Positions 14,151 to 25,906 of a stretch of 64,000 bases of DNA are shown piece after piece. Both the position numbers and the translations under genes were made by a program. Source of the stretch: Sarocladium kiliense (lineage: Eukaryota; Ascomycota; Sordariomycetes; Hypocreales; Sarocladiaceae); contig JAUZTG010000048.1 of NCBI GenBank assembly GCA_030734395.1, positions 2,852,001 to 2,916,000 on the forward strand, read 5' to 3'. The notes under the pieces were generated by a model, which was not told the origin of the DNA, did no database searches, and saw nothing but the letters and a program-made list of their open reading frames with translations. The first letter of the stretch is position 1. The number at the start of each line of letters is the position of its first letter.

Positions 14151-15650
14151 TTAAGATCCTTCAAGCTGTTCCAATGGCCATTTCAAAGGCTCTTCCCACG
14201 CACTTCCCAGATGAGAAGCTACAGCGCGGATGACGAACGCCCCGCTGTCTCCAAAGATCCAGCAACGCCTTGATCGATGGACAATGACACCAAAATAAGC
14301 CAGCGAGACGAGAGCGAGAGGCTGAAGTTGCCTGAGAAGGTCGACGAAGGGACCAGGGAGGAGGACGGATACTGCTGACGGAGCGTGTGGACCTTCGGCT
14401 TCCGAGAGGCGAGCTTGAAGGTCGAACCCCCACTGAAGATGCTCGACTGCTTCAAGGTAGACCTCCTTCACGGCGTCATCTACTTCCAGTGCTGTGTTCC
14501 TGGGTTCGCGGATGAAGTCGATAAGGCGGTCACATTCATTACCCTTTTGCCGGGTGGCAGTGGCATGGCTGAGAGCGGAGAAGAGAGGGCCGAGTTCGGT
14601 CTGGAGAAGGCCTTCCCAGGTTGGTTTGAGGACTGTGCGAACACCACGGTGGAGGTGCATGCAGTCTGTGAAGCTGTGGAGGAAGGCGGGAAGATCGGGG
14701 TGGTGGTTGAGCAGGGTGTCTGCGAAGACGTGGAGGCCGAGGATGGAGGCGAAAAGGAAGCGAGGGACACCGTGATATGCATCATCTTGCTGTTGTTGCT
14801 GATGATCAGTCTGGTGCTCTCGCTGTTGAGAAACGGCAGTGAGATACTCCGTCTCTTTGGTGAAGTCTGTGAGGGCACGAGTTTGTAGCTCAGTGGCCTG
14901 ATGGCGGAGAGGCTCTGTAGCAGACGGATCCTGCTGGACATGTGCGAGGTGAAGGGCTGCGAAGGCGAGGATCTGGTTGATGAGATATGGGGATTCAACA
15001 GCGTAGCGGAGGGCGATGTCAAGGATGTAGGTTGTCTGACCGCGGCCAAGAATTGCATCGGGCATGGATGTAGAGGCGTGATGGAGAAGGACGAGGTCTT
15101 TGGCTGAGAAGGTAGATGGGCCAAGGGGAGATTGAAGATGAGACGTATGCTGTTGATGGTGGGCTATCGGCGTGGTCGCTGAGGAGCATGGACCTCCGCC
15201 GGGAGAAAGGTTATTGCTGCTCTCAGAAAATGCACCGAGATGGAAGGGTAGACGAGGGAATGAAGGCTTAGGCTCTGACGGCGAGGCTGAGGCAGCCGGT
15301 GTAATGGGCTCCTCAATCTTCGGCGTCACAAGCAGAGGGGGCTGAGGTTTACTTGACCCAGATGCCGCAGCCCCATGGCCATTGGGACTCGAGACAGGCG
15401 GACTGTGTGTCGCTGCAGCCTTCCTCGCCGAAGCGGACGACCCGGCAGGATAGGCGCAGGCTCGCTCAGCGATGGTGCAATTAGTGCACGCGGGACGGCC
15501 TTTGTCGCATCGGATATGGCGACGCTTGCACTCTGCGCAGCCATCGCGGGATTTCCGATGCGGACGGCGAGATTTTGGAGCAGGTCCTGAAGCTGCTGAG
15601 GGTGTCGCAGCTGGCTGTGTGTGATGGTCATTCTGGTTATCGGATGCCAT
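14151..15650 (-). CDS. Zn2Cys6 (C6) fungal transcription factor
   Basis: Nuclear DNA-binding regulator of unknown target. One exon gives 499 residues from the ATG at 15650. The binuclear zinc cluster is complete near the N terminus: Cys38, 41, 48, 55, 58 and 65 in CAECKRRHIRC...ACTNC...AC spacing, preceded by a basic stretch (KSRRPHRKSR). Residues about 70-190 are Pro/Ser-rich linker. The rest is mostly helical with LVLLHHAST, LALRYAV and YLINQILAFAALHLAH, typical of the ill-defined fungal C-terminal domain found after this cluster type (as in UPC2-like C6 proteins). A Gln-rich patch (QQREHQTDHQQQQQ) lies in the middle. It is next to the phosphate symporter gene, read the same way, but nothing in the sequence shows that it controls it. 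Confidence 0.9.
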   Translation of the reverse strand: MASDNQNDHHTQPAATPSAASGPAPKSRRPHRKSRDGCAECKRRHIRCDKGRPACTNCTIAERACAYPAGSSASARKAAATHSPPVSSPNGHGAAASGSSKPQPPLLVTPKIEEPITPAASASPSEPKPSFPRLPFHLGAFSESSNNLSPGGGPCSSATTPIAHHQQHTSHLQSPLGPSTFSAKDLVLLHHASTSMPDAILGRGQTTYILDIALRYAVESPYLINQILAFAALHLAHVQQDPSATEPLRHQATELQTRALTDFTKETEYLTAVSQQREHQTDHQQQQQDDAYHGVPRFLFASILGLHVFADTLLNHHPDLPAFLHSFTDCMHLHRGVRTVLKPTWEGLLQTELGPLFSALSHATATRQKGNECDRLIDFIREPRNTALEVDDAVKEVYLEAVEHLQWGFDLQARLSEAEGPHAPSAVSVLLPGPFVDLLRQLQPLALVSLAYFGVIVHRSRRCWIFGDSGAFVIRAVASHLGSAWEEPLKWPLEQLEGS

Positions 15651-16484
15651 GGCTGTTTGGTGACGGGAGGAATTGACAGGCTGTCTCCTCGGACAGGCGG
15701 GTGTGTGCGCAGTTCAGATTTAGGATTCACGGCACCGGGTTGCGTATGGTGAGTATCATGATGCGTATGTTAGAGCTGAATTGGCGAAGATGGCGGAGAG
15801 GCAATTGGGTGCGGTGGTGGTGGCTCTTTTTCTTTGCTTATGGCAAATGTGACAAGTGAGAGCGAGGTGAGGTCGGATTTAAGCTTCGGGCGAGATTCCA
15901 CGCGGCGTCGGATGGGGCAAGCAAAGGAAGGGAAGGTGTGGGGGAACAGCGTCCGCCGCGCGGAGGTGGGGAGGGGCGGAGTCCGACGATGACCTGCAGC
16001 AGCAGTAGCTATGCGAGTGACCGAACCAGTCAACCAGTCTTTGACAAGGCACTGAGTTGAGATAGGACCAGAACTGTCTTGGGATCATCAGTTGGCAAGG
16101 GCTAAGGGGTACATGTGGTGGTGGTGTTTCAGACCCTGAGAGGGAGCCTTCTGTTTCACTGCCAGCGGTTACTACTATGAGATGTGAAGCGTCAAAGGCT
16201 TGAGCAGACGGGAGCAGAGGGATGGCTTAGAATTGCTGTCAAGACCATAAAGCGTCACTAAAGACCAATATATAGGCAACAGGAGAGTCTGATCGTTGAA
16301 GAGTATAGCAAATAACTTGTCATTCTGTCTATACATTGTAGGACGTGCTGCTATGGATCCACTCCCGATCCCGTCTAATCAGACCCGACACTCCGTACGA
16401 AACCGTTTTTCCAAAAGAGGGTATAAAGTATGCATGCATATTTTGGGGGAAACGTGGTCCAGGCACAACGCACAAGCGTCTCCC
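15651..16484. other. promoter region of the C6 factor and 3' flank of the symporter gene
   Basis: About 830 bp between two genes both read leftward. A C/T-rich run on the - strand (about 15780-15990) is consistent with a 5' leader of the C6 factor. No other gene, RNA or repeat is evident. Confidence 0.5.
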
Positions 16485-18367
16485 TTAACCCTCAAAGCCC
16501 CAGCGAGGAGCGTTGATGATGATACCGCAGATGCAGCCAGAAATGATACCGGCGACTGGCAGGGTGACGATCCAGCCCATGTAGATCCACGCGACCATGC
16601 GCCAGTTGATCGACCTCCAGGTACCGGAGCAAAGACCAACACCAACGGTGGCACCGGTGATACACTGGGTAGTAGAGACAGGGAGCTCTGTAGAGTTGGT
16701 TAGCACGATCAGTCGCGACACAGGCAATGGTGAAACGGGGTCACATACTCAGGCGGGTAGCGAGAATGACAGCGCAGGCAGCACCAAGCTCCATGGCGAA
16801 ACCACGAGCAGGGGAGTGAAGGGTCAGGCGGTTACCGAGAACCTTCATGATGTTGTAACCGTAGGTCCAGATACCGAGAGCGATACCAGCACCACCCATG
16901 CACCTATTTTGCTGTTAGCAGCCTGTTCTTTTTATACAGTCTCCATGACTTTTGAGAAGGGCGAACTTACAGAATCCAGGTGGGGACAGGTGCCTTGCTG
17001 CCCTCAAGGCCACCCTCGCGCCAGATCTGGTAGATGGTAGCGTAGGGAGCGATGGCGTTGGCGACATCGTTGGCACCGTGAGTGAAGGAGGCGGTACAGG
17101 CGGTCATGACTTGAACGAAGGTGTAGAGGTACTCAGTCCTGTTGTCGTAGTGCTTGACGTGGGCGTGGACGGCAGCGAGATCACCAGTCAGCCTGGTGCG
17201 CTTGCTCTGCATGTTGACGATATCCTGGTCAACACCACGGAGGAACAGCCACTTGAAGAACCAGAAAATGACGGCACTGTTGTGCCACTTGCCCTCGGGG
17301 CGGGGACCAACAAGCTTCCTCTCCTCGGGCATGTGAATCTCGCGGGGAACGACGTTGCAGTTGTCCTCCCGACCGTTCTCGCTGTCGAGGGCCTTGCCCT
17401 CCTTGGTGTTGTTCTCGGTCGTGGTCTCGACGTCGGAGCCGCTGCTGTTGCGGTTACGGAGAGCATCGAGCTCCTCACGGGTCATGTGGCCGGCGTAGAA
17501 GTCGCGGATACCACCAGCGGAACCCTCAGGCTGGGCCGGAGGCTCAGGGCGGCGGAGGAGCAGAGGACCCTGGGGAATGTGGTACCAGCGGAGCTGCCAG
17601 TCATCCTTGGCAACAATGCGGTACAGCCAGGGAACGAGGAAGATGGCGATAACGCAAGCCCAGGCGGCACCGACACCGATGATGATACCGACGATGGTGC
17701 CAGTGCTGAAGTCATCGACATCGATGGAACCACCCTTCCAGACGATAAGCATAGTAAGGAGAGAGGCGGTGATACCGAAGTAGATGGGGACGAGCATGAG
17801 ACCCTTCATGACAGGGTTTGAGCGCAGGAGAACAGCGTACTTGGTGACAAGGAAGATGATGATGGCGAAGGCAGCAGAGACACCAGGGGCAATAACCCAA
17901 GCGAGGAACACGGAGGTGACACCACCGCTGATGTCGCCAGACTTGAAGTTGACCCAGGTAACGTTCTCAACACCAACTGTGGCAATACCCATACCGATGA
18001 CACCACCCATGATGGAGTGGGTGGTCGAGACAGTGAGACCAATCTTGGTGCAGAAAGTAAGCCAGAGAGCGGAGCCGAGAATAGCACTCATCATGCCAAC
18101 CATGAGAATGGCAGGGTTGTCCTCGAAGAGGGTGACATCGACGACCTTGGTACGGATGGTATCAGCGACACGAGCACCGACACCGACGGCACCAGCAAAC
18201 TCCAGGATGGAACCGAGGATCATGGCCTGGAGATAGGAGATGGAACGGGAAGAGACCGAGGTGGTCCATGAGTTGGCAACATCGTTGGCACCAATGTTCC
18301 ACGCGTCCAGGAACGCGAAGATGGTACCGATGGCCAGAATGTAGTCGTACTGGTGAAGAGTCGGCAT
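16485..18367 (-). CDS. pho-4: Na+/inorganic phosphate symporter, PHO-4 / Pho89 type
   Basis: Plasma-membrane sodium-driven phosphate transporter of the PiT family, used for high-affinity uptake under phosphate limitation. Three exons (18367-16971, 16903-16749, 16687-16485) give 584 residues, close to Neurospora PHO-4. The two PiT signature repeats are both present: GANDVANSWTTSVSS near the N terminus and HGANDVANAIAPYATI in the C-terminal half. The matching VSTTHSIMGG and VSTTQCITGA segments are also present. About ten or more hydrophobic segments flank a large hydrophilic central loop (about residues 250-420) rich in Glu and Asn. The start is the ATG at 18367 (MPTLHQYDYILAIG). A TTTATAAG element lies about 220 bp upstream. 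I found no close CACGTG phosphate-response site. Confidence 0.96.
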
Positions 18368-21300
18368 GGCGGGCGAGTCTTGGATCCTCGAAAGGACGAG
18401 GTGGGTTGACGACAGGGAATGTATAGGATAAGAAAAAGCTAGAGATCTGAATCCCTTGAAGCTCTCTTTGCTAAAGAATGGCAAAGAAGAAGGAGGAAAA
18501 ATCCCTGTGAGACCGGGCTGCGTCGAAGGCTGCTTGAGGAATCCAAGAGGGAAAGATCAGGGTCGAATTGACGAGGACCGGGCAGACTTATAAACTTGCC
18601 CTGGCTCACGATCTCAGGATGGAAAGGATACACCCACGTCCTGGGAGGGTGGCAAGCGGCGTTGGATGCGGGACCGTGCAAGGGTGCTTCATGGTGGTGG
18701 TGGTGGTGGCACCTGAGGATGGGCCGGGGGTCCAGATGTTCGAACGAAAGAAGGAAAACACCTCTCTGCTGCTGGACAGGCATGATCCTCAGCTTCCTGT
18801 CCCAGCTGGGTGATTGGCGAAGGGGTGTGCACCGGCGACGTCCGGCTAGGAACGAACGAGGTGCTGGTTCGATATCTCGCTGTTAGACGTGGATATTCGA
18901 CTCTTGGCAGAAGACACATGCTTTCCCTCTTGATCACCGAACCCAATCACATCCCCTGGCCACTGCATGTGCGCCAGCACCAGACCTGTCCAACTGGGCC
19001 ACAGAAGTTTCCAACGTCCTTCGTAGGGCATGCCAGAGAGACAAGAGAGCCTCCCCGGGGAGGGTGGCGTGGAGACCCAGAGGCATTCAGAGGTATCGAT
19101 CTTCCCAAATTGGGGCGGCTGTCGTCAAGCCCGCAAAAGTCTAAAGAAGATAAAGTATTGGCCCGCTGCACGGCTTGGCACGTTGCAAAAGAAGCTTAAT
19201 TCTTAAGTTTGACGGTGCAGAAGGCCCTGGCAACGAGCGCTAGCGATTACCAGCAGGGCAACCTGTGGCGCATGGGAATCCGAGCGCCTCCCGTTCGGTA
19301 TCCTTTCTTCGACTAGCTTGCCTTGAACCTGAAGGAGGGCGGGGACGCTGTGGGAAACCCTTGAAGGGGATGGGATAGGACCCGTGCCGGCATGCGTCGA
19401 TGTGGTTGGTCCAAGCCAGCGGGAGTTGGGATGTGTGGCTTGTTCTGACGACCCGAAAAAGGGCATGAACATCCAACTCGCCTGAAGTACGATGAATCGA
19501 CTGTTTCTCCACTAGGAAATAATGTCGCGTGCCCGGGCGTGGAAATAGAGAGAAACGTGAGTCCGATTTCCGGTCCCACGAATGGCCACCGAATATTCGC
19601 GGAAGCCTGGGGTACAGCATTACGGGTATGACGGGAGCCACTGGTGCTGCAACAGCGTAGATCGTGCGTACTTCAGGCTCGTGGGGGTTGGACACGTTCC
19701 ATCACAAGTGGCGCCTTTGCGGCTGGCACTTCGGTGGCCAAATGAAGGCCGTCATTATGCTTGCTGGAGTGTTCGTATTATCTGCTATGAGTGATCGTGA
19801 GACGCCTGACGAGGGGATGTCCTGTGCAGACGGTGGTAGTCCTGTAACGAGATTACCACCCCTCAGACCCTTGTTACGAGTCGAGTAGTCGCCTGCCCTG
19901 ACGCAAGACTGAATAATACCATCCTTCAGGAACCTGTGAAGGAGTGAACCAACCACTCTGGGGAAAGCCCATGATGTCGCTCCATACCAGCCATAGTATG
20001 CGCTATTTGCGTTTTCGTCTTTTCAAGATTTCATCGCAACTCTGTTCAGTCCCCTCGCGTGCTCCCGGAAACAATTCATCGGCCATTTCGCGTCTCTCTG
20101 GTGGCCTCGGTGGATTGATAGCTGCGCTGGGGGTGAACGAGGGAGGTTGAGAAGTCGCGAATGGCACACACGTGGGGAATTGGCGGCTCATTATTGGCGC
20201 GCGGGGCTCCGCTTCCTGTATGCTGCGCTTGCCAAGGCGGCACGTGGTCTTGGCGCCTAGCGCTTGGCATAGCCGCCATATGCGACGCCCTTCGGACCAC
20301 CTACGAAGTATACGCGTGGGATGAGCCTGGTCAGCTCAGGAAATTGGGTCTCGGAGAGTCTGGTACTCAGCTGCGAGGATCGACCGAGATCGAGGCAGAG
20401 ACTGACTGCCCACTGACTGGACGCATCCTATACTCTTCCCAATTTCTGTCCCTGTGGACAACGAGATGAGCGACAATGCCTTTTACTCATGATCTTTATC
20501 TCTCATTGTTGATTGAACTGACATCTTCACTAACAGAACATACTGTTGAGCTGAATCTCATGTCATCAGCTCGCGGTATCGATTTGGTCGCAAGGCCCTC
20601 ATGCAGGTCAAGAGTGAACTCGCTCAAGCTTCCTACACCCACCCAATCCATGAACAATATTTCAAATTCATAGCACCGCGGTACTCACATGCAAGTCTCT
20701 CGCATTCTAGAATCCAGCAACACCTTCTCTACGATCTATGCTCACACCCCCCCCCCACGGCCAATACCCTTCTCGCCTCTTGTCAGGGTCGAGCTCCATT
20801 TCGCCAGGCATTACCAAGCTGTCACTCATACGGCCAAGTTTCCCCTAGCGGCTTCATCTCGAAGATCACAAGTGCATGAAACGAAAATCCAGGTTGTGAA
20901 ATCTACATACACGTGGTCTTGGAAAGTCATGGCATGTAGGACCAAGAAGCCACGAGAAAGGCGAACCCTGAAGATCCGCCGCACCGTCCCATGAGGCTAG
21001 CTGAGGCTATGGTCTTGGTTTCCACTAACATAGAATCCCGCATGGTTGGAACCTGAACCCTTGTGAAATTGTCGAAAGAATAAATTATGGGACCTTCGAG
21101 AAAGGCGTTCAAGGGCAAGGGTCTGAAAAGGCATCGCCGAGCCTCAATGAATGATCATACGGGGCAAGACACCCAGTGGCCGCTGACCACCAGCCAGCGG
21201 CAATAGTGAGCTCAGACATGTGGTAAGCACGTGTCAAGACAGAACTGCTCTCCATAAGCTTGACATCGGTAATGCCGAGAAGGAGCCATGCAATAAGACG

Positions 21301-21819
21301 ACTTTTCGCCAAGTTCAGGACGCCTTGAGGCCTCTCAAAGGCGAGGAACGAATTCGATCACCAACGCTTTACTAAGATTTCAGCCTCAGTAACTCATTCC
21401 GTAGCGCTAAAACTCAGACTTGACACTTTTGGGGTGTACGATCTGCGCTTTAGTAGAGACTCTCAATTTCAGAGCTAATCGATTCGGTGAATCGGACGAC
21501 CAGCTCGTCGATCTCGATGCCTTTCGCCCCTCGGACCCCTTCGACCCCGTAGATGGCCTCAAGCCACCCTGGAGAAGGTATATTGCCACTGACGGACGTG
21601 TCTTAGTAGGATGTCGGATAACGTTGTGATGCCTTCATCTTGTTTGGCTAAGAAATGATATTGTACTGCTTCATGTCTGTACACAGTGTTCTTTTTATTC
21701 TCTTCTGAGGCATCATTGGGTCGGCATGCTCGACAAATGTCTTTGTTATCCGTTTCTACATCGTCATATGTCTTGAGGTACATGATATACAGAGATGAGA
21801 ACCCAGCTAACCACACGGT
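18368..21819. other. 3.4-kb gene-poor stretch
   Basis: No open frame here matches a family I know, and none exceeds about 150 codons. Small features: a (TGG)6 run near 18691-18708 and a run of ten C at 20747-20756. The left end should be the promoter of the phosphate symporter and the right end the 3' flank of the DUF1992 gene. Base composition looks ordinary, with no sign of RIP-type A/T enrichment. Confidence 0.5.
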
Positions 21820-23421
21820 CTAGTTCCCAACTTTCTTCCACACATCCCTCCACCACTCCTTCAACCCATACGCCTTATCCCTCCCCTCATAATGAATCTT
21901 CACCGCATCCCCCTTTCCCCCAAGATGATCCCAAAGGCCCACACCCTGCTTCTCATACACACCTCCTTTCAACACCTTCGGCTTCGCTCTCGGGCCCAAC
22001 GCCCTCTCTCGCAACTCACCAGCCAGCAAAGGCGCAACATCCGCATAGCAAGCATCAAGCTCTCGTCTTAGCGTGAAGTATGGCTTTTTTGCTAGGTCCG
22101 GTGCTTGGAGATTGTAGCTGCGCGTTGTGGCGTTGAGGGTTTCGATGGAGAGGATGAGGTACTTCATCTCTGCGGCTTCCCAGGTTGGGTCGCGGAATGG
22201 ACGAGTGAGAGCAGCGGCTGCTGCTGATGGGTCATCGCTATCCTCCAGCTTCGCAGCGTCGATTATGGCAGCTTCCGTCTTCGCTGCTTCGGCCTGCTGT
22301 CGCATCTTCAACATCACAGGATCATCCGTCACATTCGACGGAACGGGGATCTGGTCTGCATTGCGTTTCCGCGGATTATGCACCATCTCCGCGGCCGCGT
22401 ACGCCTCGGCCTTCGCCATTTGTTCGGCCAACGATCCGCCTTCTGACGCGATCATCCTGGCCGCATGTCTCTTCCAGTCATTCCTTAGCCGCGCTCGAAA
22501 TGCATTGGCGGCCTTGACCAGATCCTGCTGCTTCTCAATCCACGGCGGCACGATATCTTGCCGCTGGATCATCTTGTTCATGATGTACTCCGTAGTGTCG
22601 ATAAAGGGATTATCCGCACGCCTGTCACGTTCGATCTGAGGTCCCCGCGGGATATCTTTGAACTGCCCTCGAGCAATCGCGTCCTCAATACGCTCATTCG
22701 CAAGGCCAGCCAGCCCGGAAATTGAGTTGGGCAGAGCTCTAGCACCAGAAGAGAATCTTTCTTTCAGCTCGTTCCGATACGCCTCTCGCTCTTCTTCACT
22801 TCTCCCCGAGCTTTTCGCCTCAGCAACTGAGTACTGCATCACCTTATCCCTCGCCGACGCAACACGCTGTCCAGAACTCATCTTCTGCGGCCGCTTCAAG
22901 CGCATGTCCACGGGTGGAGGCTGAAACTTGCCACGCTGCTCCGGTTTCAGAGGCTTGCGTGCATCATTGAGCATTCTAAGGACAGAATCCTCCGTGCTCT
23001 CAACACCAGTCCATGGTTGTGAGGCAGCCATCGTCCTGGTCCCTTCACCGGCAGATGTTGGCATCGTAGCTTGCGCAAAGGCCCCAGAGTACTGTTTGCG
23101 AAACTTTGCATCAGAGATTTTGTTGAAAAGCTTCTCTTTGAGCTCATCTGAGAAGCCGGCGTCCTGGATGGCGCGCTTGCCGGCTCTGCCTCCAGTAAGG
23201 AGAGCATCCTCCGTAGCCTCTTCCAGACGACGTGTCATAGCGCCTTTCTCCTCTGCGGCATCTGTCCCTACTCCTGGTTTCTCCTCATGGTCCTGGTTGG
23301 TGGCAGCAGAGCTCGGGGTAGCGCGTGTCCCAGAGCTATATCGAAGCTGTCGCGAGATCTGGCATTGCAGTTGCCTCGTGCACCGCCAGCACACTTGGTT
23401 TTGGCCGAGACTCGTAGCCAT
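21820..23421 (-). CDS. DUF1992 (DnaJ-C28 conserved domain) protein, probably mitochondrial
   Basis: Single-exon protein of 533 residues. The core near residues 245-310 reads NERIEDAIARGQFKDIPRG, then a DNPFIDTTEYIMNKMI stretch, then VPPWIEKQQ. This is the signature of the DUF1992 domain found at the C-terminal side of vertebrate DNAJC28 and in bacterial YdhD-like proteins. The N terminus (MATSLGQNQVCWRCTRQLQCQ) is basic, lacks acids for about 40 residues and looks like a mitochondrial presequence. There is no HPD motif and so no J domain, which means it should not be named a DnaJ chaperone. The role is unknown; links to mitochondrial translation or Golgi tethering have been discussed for relatives, but nothing here decides between them. 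Confidence 0.85.
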   Translation of the reverse strand: MATSLGQNQVCWRCTRQLQCQISRQLRYSSGTRATPSSAATNQDHEEKPGVGTDAAEEKGAMTRRLEEATEDALLTGGRAGKRAIQDAGFSDELKEKLFNKISDAKFRKQYSGAFAQATMPTSAGEGTRTMAASQPWTGVESTEDSVLRMLNDARKPLKPEQRGKFQPPPVDMRLKRPQKMSSGQRVASARDKVMQYSVAEAKSSGRSEEEREAYRNELKERFSSGARALPNSISGLAGLANERIEDAIARGQFKDIPRGPQIERDRRADNPFIDTTEYIMNKMIQRQDIVPPWIEKQQDLVKAANAFRARLRNDWKRHAARMIASEGGSLAEQMAKAEAYAAAEMVHNPRKRNADQIPVPSNVTDDPVMLKMRQQAEAAKTEAAIIDAAKLEDSDDPSAAAAALTRPFRDPTWEAAEMKYLILSIETLNATTRSYNLQAPDLAKKPYFTLRRELDACYADVAPLLAGELRERALGPRAKPKVLKGGVYEKQGVGLWDHLGGKGDAVKIHYEGRDKAYGLKEWWRDVWKKVGN

Positions 23422-23908
23422 GTCGAAATCGCAGACCGGAAATCAACGTACGGCGCCCATAATCATGAGGAGAGCTATATGCAAACTTTTGACAGCAGAA
23501 ATGCGAAGTCGCAGTGTGAAATGATGAGTGGCAACGGAGTTAAGCTGGCCATCCGTCAACGTCAACGATTTTGGTGGGTCGGCCTCTGCGACAAGAACCC
23601 CACCCTAGATGCCTGAGTCCAGCGTGTGTAAGTGGTGATGGCCCCATCTGCACAGGCACATTCAGCAACATATGCTTCGTATTCAGCAGTTCTTCACACA
23701 TTTTATAAACGTCTATAGTGTGTTGTTTCATAGATATATTCTAGTGAATGTGTCTCATACTACAGTTGCTTGGGTATCGCTCCATCCGTGCTCTCTCATC
23801 ATTCGAGGAGCCTTAGACAGCGACTGAACAGCCTCATCTCAACACAAGAGACTTCCAATCCCAGACCGAGAACGGAGCCTTCACACTGCTCCCAAATAGA
23901 GCCATTGT
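23422..23908. other. intergenic between two leftward genes
   Basis: Promoter of the DUF1992 gene on the left and 3' flank of the transporter gene on the right. Nothing else is visible. Confidence 0.5.
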
Positions 23909-25906
23909 CTACGAACTGCGACGACCGTACGGCTCGAACGGGAAGAGAGCCGAAATGCCAGCCAAGCCGATGAACAGCGCACCACAGATCCACAACGGTG
24001 CCGGGGTCGACGTATCGGCATATGTAGCAATGATCGCAGACATGATGCCCATGATACGGTTGCAAGCCACTGAGATGCCGTTACCCGTTCCGCGATGTGC
24101 ACTAGGCAGAACCTCCGGAGTATAGGCATACAACGTGCCGTAGTAGATGTTGAGGCAGAAGCTGACAGTGCATGAGAATGCAACGTCCTGGTCCTTGGTC
24201 TTGATCTGTGTATATGCGAAGAGGAAGACCACGGTAAGCAGCGCACCAATGACCATGGTGTATTTGCGACCCAGGAGCTTGGTGTTGCACAGAAAGCCGG
24301 CGACCATTGGGCCGGGAATGCTGCTGGTATTGGTCAGGGCGTAGTTGCGCCAGGTCTCGAATTGGCTGCGGTTGAAGCTGGCGCCACTGTTCTGCAAGTA
24401 GACACTGAATTTTTGTCAGCAAAAGGCCCTAAAAGCTCGATTGTTCCTTGGAAGGATACTCACGGCAGGAAGACGTTCCACAGAGGGTAGGCCAGACCGA
24501 TGAGCGTCCAAGAAGCCCAGATCATAGAGGTCGAGATGGCAATTGTACGGGTAGCGAACAAACCACGGAAGTGAACCATCGCCTGGGAAAATTGGAAGCC
24601 CTTCTTGTCGTGAAGCCCACGGATCTCGCCGCAGGCCTGGAGCCTCTCGAGTGTCAGGGAGCATGGGCGGTTATACTTGGTGGAAAGCATGTGAAGGGTC
24701 TCGATGAGCTCGGCATCTTGGCCCATACCGAGTTGGTACTTGGGTGTCTCGCGGAGACGTACCACAGTGACGCGCAGTAGGGACATGACGAGCACGAGGG
24801 CGCCTCCGGTGAACATGACATACCGCCAACCCCAGTTGTTGCTCCACGTACATCCCTCAACGTCCGGGCAGTTCCATTTCTCAGGAACCATGAAGCCCCA
24901 AGCGATGAATCCGGCAATAGCCTGACCAACTCCCCACCAGGCAGCAAGGAACGTCAGCATCCACTGCTTCTTTCCCGGCAGGTACTCAAGGAACACCGTG
25001 GTGTCCATAACGAGGTTACCACCGCCACCAGCACCCAGCAAAGCGACGAAAACCCCAAGCGAGGCCCAGTTTGGCATTGCGCCAGCGAGGATGCAGCTAA
25101 CGGAGCAGACGAGAAGAGAGATATTGAAAGCGTATTTGCGGCCGATGATGTCGGCGGAGAAGCCAACGACGATGGCGCCTGTGAGCATGCCGACGTAGAC
25201 AGCAATGGTGAGGCCATTTTCAAAGCCCTTCTCGCCGAACTCGCGGTAAGCCTGGCTTGAGATGATGGATTGAAAGAGCAGAATGAGGGAGTCGACGGCG
25301 TAGCTGGGGTTATAGGATTAGCAATCATTCGTAGCTTCCGCGGCATTGGTAGGAAGAGCAAGGAGCTTGGGCAGAGCCGTGTCAAACAGCAAGTGTCCAG
25401 ATATTTACTTACCCGAATCCATTCAGGAAGAAGAGCTTCGTGTGGTAGCTAATTTCCTCGGAGTCAGTCACAACAGTCGACTTGAGTCTCACAACAAGGA
25501 TAAGACGTACGGTGTCCAACCAATTTCATCAATAGCCTTCACGACAAGACACACGTCAGTCACAATATTCCAACACTCACACGGCCAATTGACACGAGGG
25601 GAAATGCGTGGGCGCGACATCGTCACCAGTAGTCTCGGCGCGTAGCAAGGTCAAGTCAGGTCAAGGGCACGGTAGAATTCTCACATCGTTCACAAGGTGC
25701 ATCTTCATGTTCAGCGCAGGGTCCAGATCTTGCAGACCGAGAACGTCGTCGCCGCCCATGATCTCTGTGCCATGAGCAGTTTGGACATCGGTACCGTTGG
25801 AGGTTCCATCCTTGAGCATGCCACCCTGGGCCTGTCCGCTGGAGGTCATCTTCTCCTCATCACCGAGGGTCGGACTCCTGTCGGGACGTGCATCTTGGGA
25901 CGCCAT
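23909..25906 (-). CDS. MFS transporter, SV2/SVOP-like
   Basis: Proton-coupled or facilitative transporter with about 12 membrane segments; substrate unknown. Five exons (25906-25685, 25536-25511, 25448-25413, 25303-24464, 24404-23909) give 539 residues. The two small exons (26 and 36 nt) are supported by frame and by the conserved run ...HLVND|AIDEIGWTP|YHTKLFFLNGFG|YAVDSL. Membrane part: VGFSADIIGRKYAFN is the MFS loop 2-3 motif, RLRETPKYQLG follows segment 6, and PSAHRGTGNGISVACNR sits in the C-terminal half as in SVOP and related carboxylate or sugar carriers. The first 75 residues are hydrophilic and cytosolic. The last residues are FPFEPYGRRSS. The N-terminal exon pattern and segment sequence mark it as distinct from the sugar porter at 37.8-39.6 kb. 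Confidence 0.88.

Noticed and set aside
16952..17821. 289-codon open frame on the + strand
   Set aside because: It is the antisense shadow of the phosphate symporter exon and has the repetitive Val/Gly/Asp look of a reverse-strand frame.
18861..18890. GGTTCGAT-like tRNA B-box
   Set aside because: No matching A box, acceptor stem or cloverleaf around it. Similar B-box fragments at 40849 and 62082 were rejected for the same reason.
20161..21240. CACGTG hexamers as phosphate-response (NUC-1) sites for pho-4
   Set aside because: They lie 1.8 kb or more upstream of the pho-4 ATG and a six-base motif is expected by chance.
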